DNA of 8,433 bases from assembly GCA_900546395.1 (NCBI GenBank), contig URDD01000093.1, forward strand, positions 1-8,433, written 5' to 3'. The notes below the pieces were generated by a model that did not search any database, was not told where the DNA came from, and saw only the letters and a program-made list of their open reading frames with translations. Source of the DNA: an uncultured Bacteroidales bacterium (GTDB lineage: Bacteria; Bacteroidota; Bacteroidia; Bacteroidales; UBA932). The number at the start of each line of letters is the position of its first letter. The first letter of the stretch is position 1. Below, in pieces: positions 5,043 to 8,433 of this stretch. Position numbers and translations under genes: made by a program.

Positions 5043-6497
5043 ATGACACTTATTAAATCAATTTCAGGAATCCGTGGTACTATCGGTGGTGCGCCAGGGG
5101 ATTCGCTTACTCCTGTTGATATTGTTAAATTCACTTATGCGTATTGCGAGAAATTGCGTGAGCGCAGACCTAAAGCAGAAGGTGAGAGATATAAGGTAGT
5201 GGTAGGAAAGGATGCGAGAATTTCCGGCGAAATGGTCGAAAATATCGTGTGCGGAACCCTCGTGGCTTGCGGTATAGATGTAGTAAGGGCCGGGTTTGCT
5301 TCGACGCCTACTACTGAAATGGCAGTGATTTTCGAGCAGGCTGACGGAGGAATTATCCTCACGGCATCGCATAATCCCAAGCAGTGGAATGCACTTAAGC
5401 TTCTGAATGAAAAAGGTGAGTTCCTTAATGCTGAAGAAGGTGCTGCAATCCTTGAGTGTGCGGAAAAAGAAGAGTTCAACTTTGCTGACGTAGATACATT
5501 GGGAAGCATAGTGGAAGAAGATTTTACCGACAGGCACATAGATGCAGTTCTTGCACTTGACGCTGTAGATGCTGAAGCTGTAAGAAAGGCTGGCTTCAAG
5601 GTCGTGCTGGATGCAGTCAATTCAGTAGGAGGTATCATTATGCCGAGACTCCTGCAAAGAATGGGTGTAGAGTGTATAGAAGTAAACTGTAACCCTGACG
5701 GTCATTTTGCTCATAATCCTGAGCCGCTTCCTGCAAATCTGGTGGAGCTTTCAGAGGCTGTCGTGAAGAATGGTGCCCATCTGGGAATTTCTGTCGATCC
5801 TGATGTTGACAGGCTGGCGCTTATCTGCGAAGACGGAAAGCCTTTCGGAGAGGAATACACCCTGGTCAGCGTAGCGGACTACCTCTTCTCAAGAATCTAT
5901 GCCGAGGCTGAAAATACAGGCAAGTCTCTTGAGGAACTTTCAGCTCCATACACATTTACATCAGTGTCAAATCTCTCATCTTCAAGGGCTTTGCGTGACG
6001 TGACAGAAAAATTCGGCGGAGAATACTGTGCAGCCGCCGTAGGAGAAGTGAATGTCACAACCAAAATGAAGGAAATAGGCTCTCTCATAGGCGGAGAAGG
6101 TAACGGAGGTGTCATATATCCGGCCCTTCATTACGGCCGTGACGCTATGGTAGGTATAGCATTGTTCCTTACAAACCTCGCTTACAGAAAATGCAAGGTC
6201 TCTGAGCTTCAGAAAAGCTATCCTCAGTACTTCATAGCCAAGAATAAAATACAGCTTTCTGACAAGGCTCTGATTGACAAGATTCTGGACAGTATGAAAG
6301 AGATTTATGCTTCGGAAAATGTAAATGACATAGATGGAGTCAAGATTTCTTTTGAGGCAGACAGAAAATGGGTTCATCTGAGACGTTCGAATACCGAACC
6401 TATAATAAGGATATATGCAGAGGCTCCTACAGAGAAAGCTGCGGAAGAACTGGCCGGAGAAATCATAGGCATTGCCGAGAAAATCATAAACCAGTAG
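5043..6497 (+). CDS. glmM: Phosphohexomutase, annotated as phosphoglucosamine mutase in Bacteroidales
   Basis: Alpha-D-phosphohexomutase that interconverts sugar 6- and 1-phosphates. In the GlmM role it converts glucosamine-6-phosphate to glucosamine-1-phosphate, feeding UDP-GlcNAc and peptidoglycan synthesis in the cytoplasm. The 484-residue protein shows the four domains: N-terminal SGIRGTIGG (8-16); catalytic TASHNP (107-112) with phosphorylated Ser109; metal-binding DPDVDR (252-257); the sugar-recognition loop GEGNGG (351-356); and the phosphate-binding RRSNTEP (447-453). The ATG at 5043 was chosen because MTLIKSISGIRGT is the usual start in Bacteroidales and the upstream ATG at 4953 lies in the promoter. 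A stretch near 283-303 (IYAEAENTGKSLEELSAPYT) looks like an insertion relative to shorter orthologues. The sugar loop differs from the GEQSGH expected of proteobacterial GlmM, so glucose or mannose phosphates are possible substrates. It is first in an operon with the NamZ-like gene. Confidence 0.88.
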   Translation: MTLIKSISGIRGTIGGAPGDSLTPVDIVKFTYAYCEKLRERRPKAEGERYKVVVGKDARISGEMVENIVCGTLVACGIDVVRAGFASTPTTEMAVIFEQADGGIILTASHNPKQWNALKLLNEKGEFLNAEEGAAILECAEKEEFNFADVDTLGSIVEEDFTDRHIDAVLALDAVDAEAVRKAGFKVVLDAVNSVGGIIMPRLLQRMGVECIEVNCNPDGHFAHNPEPLPANLVELSEAVVKNGAHLGISVDPDVDRLALICEDGKPFGEEYTLVSVADYLFSRIYAEAENTGKSLEELSAPYTFTSVSNLSSSRALRDVTEKFGGEYCAAAVGEVNVTTKMKEIGSLIGGEGNGGVIYPALHYGRDAMVGIALFLTNLAYRKCKVSELQKSYPQYFIAKNKIQLSDKALIDKILDSMKEIYASENVNDIDGVKISFEADRKWVHLRRSNTEPIIRIYAEAPTEKAAEELAGEIIGIAEKIINQ

Positions 6498-6503
6498 CCG
6501 GAG

Positions 6504-7571
6504 ATGTTTTCATTCAGGACAACACCTATAGAAGAACAGCTCGACAAGTCCCTTACAGAAGGGAATGTCGGCTGTTTTTGCACACAGAACAGCTGGGATT
6601 CGGACAAAGGACTTTACATATACGACATATTCAGGGAACGGGGAAATCTGTCAAAGATTTTCTCGCCTCTGGACACTGAACTTTCTGCCGGAGGTTCATC
6701 CATAGAATTTACCAGAGAAGACCTGGAAACTTTGAATGCCGTGGTAGTGGAAATACAGGATGTAGGTTCCAGATATTTCGGATATACAAAGGATTTCTTC
6801 CGCCTTATGAGCGAGATGAAAGAAATGGGGGACTCGGCGCCGTCACTGTATGTCATAGACCATATCAATCCTGCCGGAAGAGTAGTGGAGGGGTCGATGC
6901 CATCTGGAGATGTGGAAGATTATGTTCCGAAAGTGGCACACAGGCACGGGCTGACATTGGGCGAGCTTGCAAACCTGTATCACAACGAAATAGGGGCGAA
7001 ATTTCCTCTTCATGTGATTTCCGCTACCGTTTGTGAAACAGGTAAAAAGCTGATGCCGTGGACAATAGCACCTTCTTCAGACATCCCCGGCCTTTTTACC
7101 TGCGATATGTACAGCGGAGGAGGGCTTTGGGACTTTACCAATATTTCCTCTGGTACAGGAACAGCCAGACCTTATGAATATATAGGTGCCCCGTTTGTCA
7201 AGACGGACAGATATGAACCGTTGCCTCTTCCATCCGGTGTGCTGATGAGACCTGCTTCCTTTACTCCTTATAAAGGGATTTATTCAGGACAGAAATGCTA
7301 TGGATATCAGATAATCCTCGAGCCTGGAGCTGAGTATCATTCTTTCCTTCATACCTTGCACCTTATGAGATATTTCAAGGAACGTTATGACTGTTTCTGT
7401 TTTTCAGACGGATTTGCCCGAAGACTTGCAGACCCTGTCATCATGGATTATCTGGAAGGCAAGGTGGAAAGCGGTGTCCTGCGTGACCATGTGAAGGTAG
7501 AAGAGCAGAAATGGATAAGGAAGGCCAAAAAGTACCTTCTTTATGAAGATCAGGTATATAGGGTAAAGTAG
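6504..7571 (+). CDS. DUF1343 / NamZ-like protein, cytosolic and divergent
   Basis: A 355-residue member of DUF1343, the family of exo-beta-N-acetylmuramidases (NamZ, GH171) that release MurNAc from peptidoglycan fragments. Family landmarks in order: VGCFCTQNS (22-30), EIQDVGSRYFGY (83-94, usually DIQDVGARFYTY), VVEG (127-130, usually VEGP), HRHGLTLGELA (146-156), and SGTGTARPYEYIGAP (216-230, usually GRGTxRPFExxGAP). It departs from the family where FSPEHG is expected: it reads FSPLDT (53-58), losing the glutamate and histidine. LxEGT is replaced by LWDFT (208-212) and GRGT by GTGT. There is no signal peptide, whereas secreted or periplasmic members normally have one. It starts 6 bases after the glmM-like stop, with GGAG close to the ATG. 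The family call is firm; whether it still cleaves sugars is doubtful. Confidence 0.82.
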   Translation: MFSFRTTPIEEQLDKSLTEGNVGCFCTQNSWDSDKGLYIYDIFRERGNLSKIFSPLDTELSAGGSSIEFTREDLETLNAVVVEIQDVGSRYFGYTKDFFRLMSEMKEMGDSAPSLYVIDHINPAGRVVEGSMPSGDVEDYVPKVAHRHGLTLGELANLYHNEIGAKFPLHVISATVCETGKKLMPWTIAPSSDIPGLFTCDMYSGGGLWDFTNISSGTGTARPYEYIGAPFVKTDRYEPLPLPSGVLMRPASFTPYKGIYSGQKCYGYQIILEPGAEYHSFLHTLHLMRYFKERYDCFCFSDGFARRLADPVIMDYLEGKVESGVLRDHVKVEEQKWIRKAKKYLLYEDQVYRVK

Positions 7572-7585
7572 GTATCTGTAGATAC
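7572..7585. other. Short inverted repeat after the NamZ-like gene
   Basis: GTATCT (7572-7577) and AGATAC (7580-7585) pair directly behind the stop codon at 7569-7571. No thymine run follows, so it is not called a terminator. The 84-base gap to the next gene shows no convincing promoter, which leaves readthrough into the tetratricopeptide gene possible. Confidence 0.3.
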
Positions 7586-7655
7586 TGGGCAAATCTTCGG
7601 ATATCAATAATTTAAATTACTTGCTGAACTTGGGTCGGTAATTAAACTTGATGAA

Positions 7656-8433
7656 ATGGAAAGGTGTGGATATGCAAGGGCTGTTTCAGCCATTTTGATG
7701 GGATTATGTATGTCGTCTCAGTTGTTATGCGCTGCGGATGAAGAACTGTCAATGTGTCGCATTGCCATGGAAAGGGCGGAAGCTCTCGGGAACAGGGACA
7801 GTCTTGCGGCTGCTTGCTGCAAGTTTTCCGAGTACTATACATACAGGGATGATGATTCTACCCGTTATTTCTGTCTGCGCGGACTGGAATATGCGGACAG
7901 AAACAAGCCTGAACCATATCTTATGCTTAAGAATAATCTGGCCTATACTTACACAGCCGAGGGGGATATGCAGGCTGCATTGCAAATGTACAGGGAAGTC
8001 CTTGGAGAATGCAGCCGCCTGGATTATAGTGACAGGGGGTTCAAAGTATCTGTCATATCTTCTCAAGGTGTCGCTTTCCGCCGTATGGAAATGCCGGATT
8101 CTGCATTGGTATGTTACGGAAAAGCTCTTGATTTGCTTGGAGAAGACGGACCTGCAGACGAGAAAACATATCTTCTGACCAATATTGCCGTACTTTACGC
8201 CAATACCTCAAGACTGGAAGAGGCTGAAAAGTACTCCCGTCTTGCCGTCTCTGCTGCAGGAGACTGTGATGATATGGATATGGTCATCTATGCTTCCACT
8301 ACAGCAGGTGCCATTTTCGGGCTTTCCGGCAAGACGGATGAGGCTTCCGGAGCGATTCATTCCATATTGTCAAAAGCCCGCATCCGCAAGCAGCCGGTAT
8401 TTGAACTGAAAGGAATTACCTACCTGCTTTCTG
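7656..8433 (+). CDS. Secreted tetratricopeptide-repeat protein, N-terminal part (open at window end)
   Basis: The frame from ATG 7656 stays open for 259 codons to the last base and has no stop in the window. Residues 1-27 form a signal peptide: basic MERCGYAR, a hydrophobic core AVSAILMGLCMSSQLLC, and a probable cleavage after CAA. The cysteine lacks a good lipobox. The rest consists of helical TPR-like units at about 50-82, 88-121, 133-165, 171-203 and 210-242. The fourth (YLLTNIAVLYANTSRLEEAEKY) fits the consensus best. In Bacteroidota this layout often continues into a membrane helix and either a histidine kinase or a LuxR-type DNA-binding domain, sensing or relaying signals across the inner membrane; that continuation is not visible. 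An alternative ATG at 7651 is in another frame and stops after 15 codons. Other open frames across this region are shadows. Confidence 0.85.
   Translation, partial: MERCGYARAVSAILMGLCMSSQLLCAADEELSMCRIAMERAEALGNRDSLAAACCKFSEYYTYRDDDSTRYFCLRGLEYADRNKPEPYLMLKNNLAYTYTAEGDMQAALQMYREVLGECSRLDYSDRGFKVSVISSQGVAFRRMEMPDSALVCYGKALDLLGEDGPADEKTYLLTNIAVLYANTSRLEEAEKYSRLAVSAAGDCDDMDMVIYASTTAGAIFGLSGKTDEASGAIHSILSKARIRKQPVFELKGITYLLS

Noticed and set aside
5064..5638. Two - strand open frames of 157 and 167 codons opposite the glmM-like gene
   Set aside because: They are antisense shadows of a strongly conserved coding frame and contain no recognisable domain.
7620..7650. Possible promoter for the tetratricopeptide gene (CTTG, 19 bases, TAAACTTG)
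   Set aside because: Both boxes have a mismatch, and transcription would start at the ATG itself, so it is probably chance.
7738..8409. Two + strand open frames (146 and 74 codons) in the last 700 bases
   Set aside because: They lie out of frame within the tetratricopeptide gene, whose own frame is open from 7656 to the end and has a signal peptide and repeat units.
1..8433. CRISPR array, prophage, toxin-antitoxin or defence genes
   Set aside because: No regularly spaced repeats and no recognisable proteins of these kinds on either strand; the window is mostly housekeeping genes.

Overview
The window reads as chromosomal DNA of a Bacteroidota bacterium, most likely of the order Bacteroidales. 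Three things point there. The histidyl-tRNA synthetase, the phosphohexomutase and the 'FNPEHD' ATP-grasp protein look like Bacteroidales orthologues. Four promoter sites match the Bacteroidota sigma factor consensus (TTTG, about 19-20 bases, TAnnTTTG). Clear Shine-Dalgarno sites are absent. The genus cannot be settled by eye.

Layout. From the left edge: a fragment of an AT-rich repeat (1-78), then hisS and an EamA-type drug/metabolite exporter overlapping by 11 bases on the + strand. Next comes an initiator tRNA-Met with its own promoter and a strong terminator. A second, nearly palindromic copy of the repeat ends 17 bases before a gene for an ATP-grasp-like protein of unknown substrate. A third, inverted copy follows that gene and opens a gene-poor stretch (3909-4315). 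That stretch holds a decayed C-terminal fragment of an ISL3-like transposase and a two-unit tandem repeat. On the - strand lie tRNA-Glu(CTC) with its promoter and terminator and, just upstream, a small DUF486 membrane protein. A compact divergent promoter region (about 4900-4960) separates DUF486 from the + strand pair glmM-like phosphohexomutase and a DUF1343/NamZ-like protein, 6 bases apart. The right edge cuts a secreted tetratricopeptide protein, open at 8433.

How the genes fit together. hisS and the two tRNAs are translation housekeeping. The glmM-like gene and the NamZ-like gene form the only suggestive functional pair: GlmM makes glucosamine-1-phosphate for peptidoglycan, and characterised DUF1343 proteins remove N-acetylmuramic acid from peptidoglycan fragments. 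Here the DUF1343 protein has no signal peptide and has lost several residues the family normally keeps, so its role is uncertain. No defence system, CRISPR array, prophage or intact transposon is visible. The most unusual material is the repeat family flanking genes at three places and the altered DUF1343 protein.
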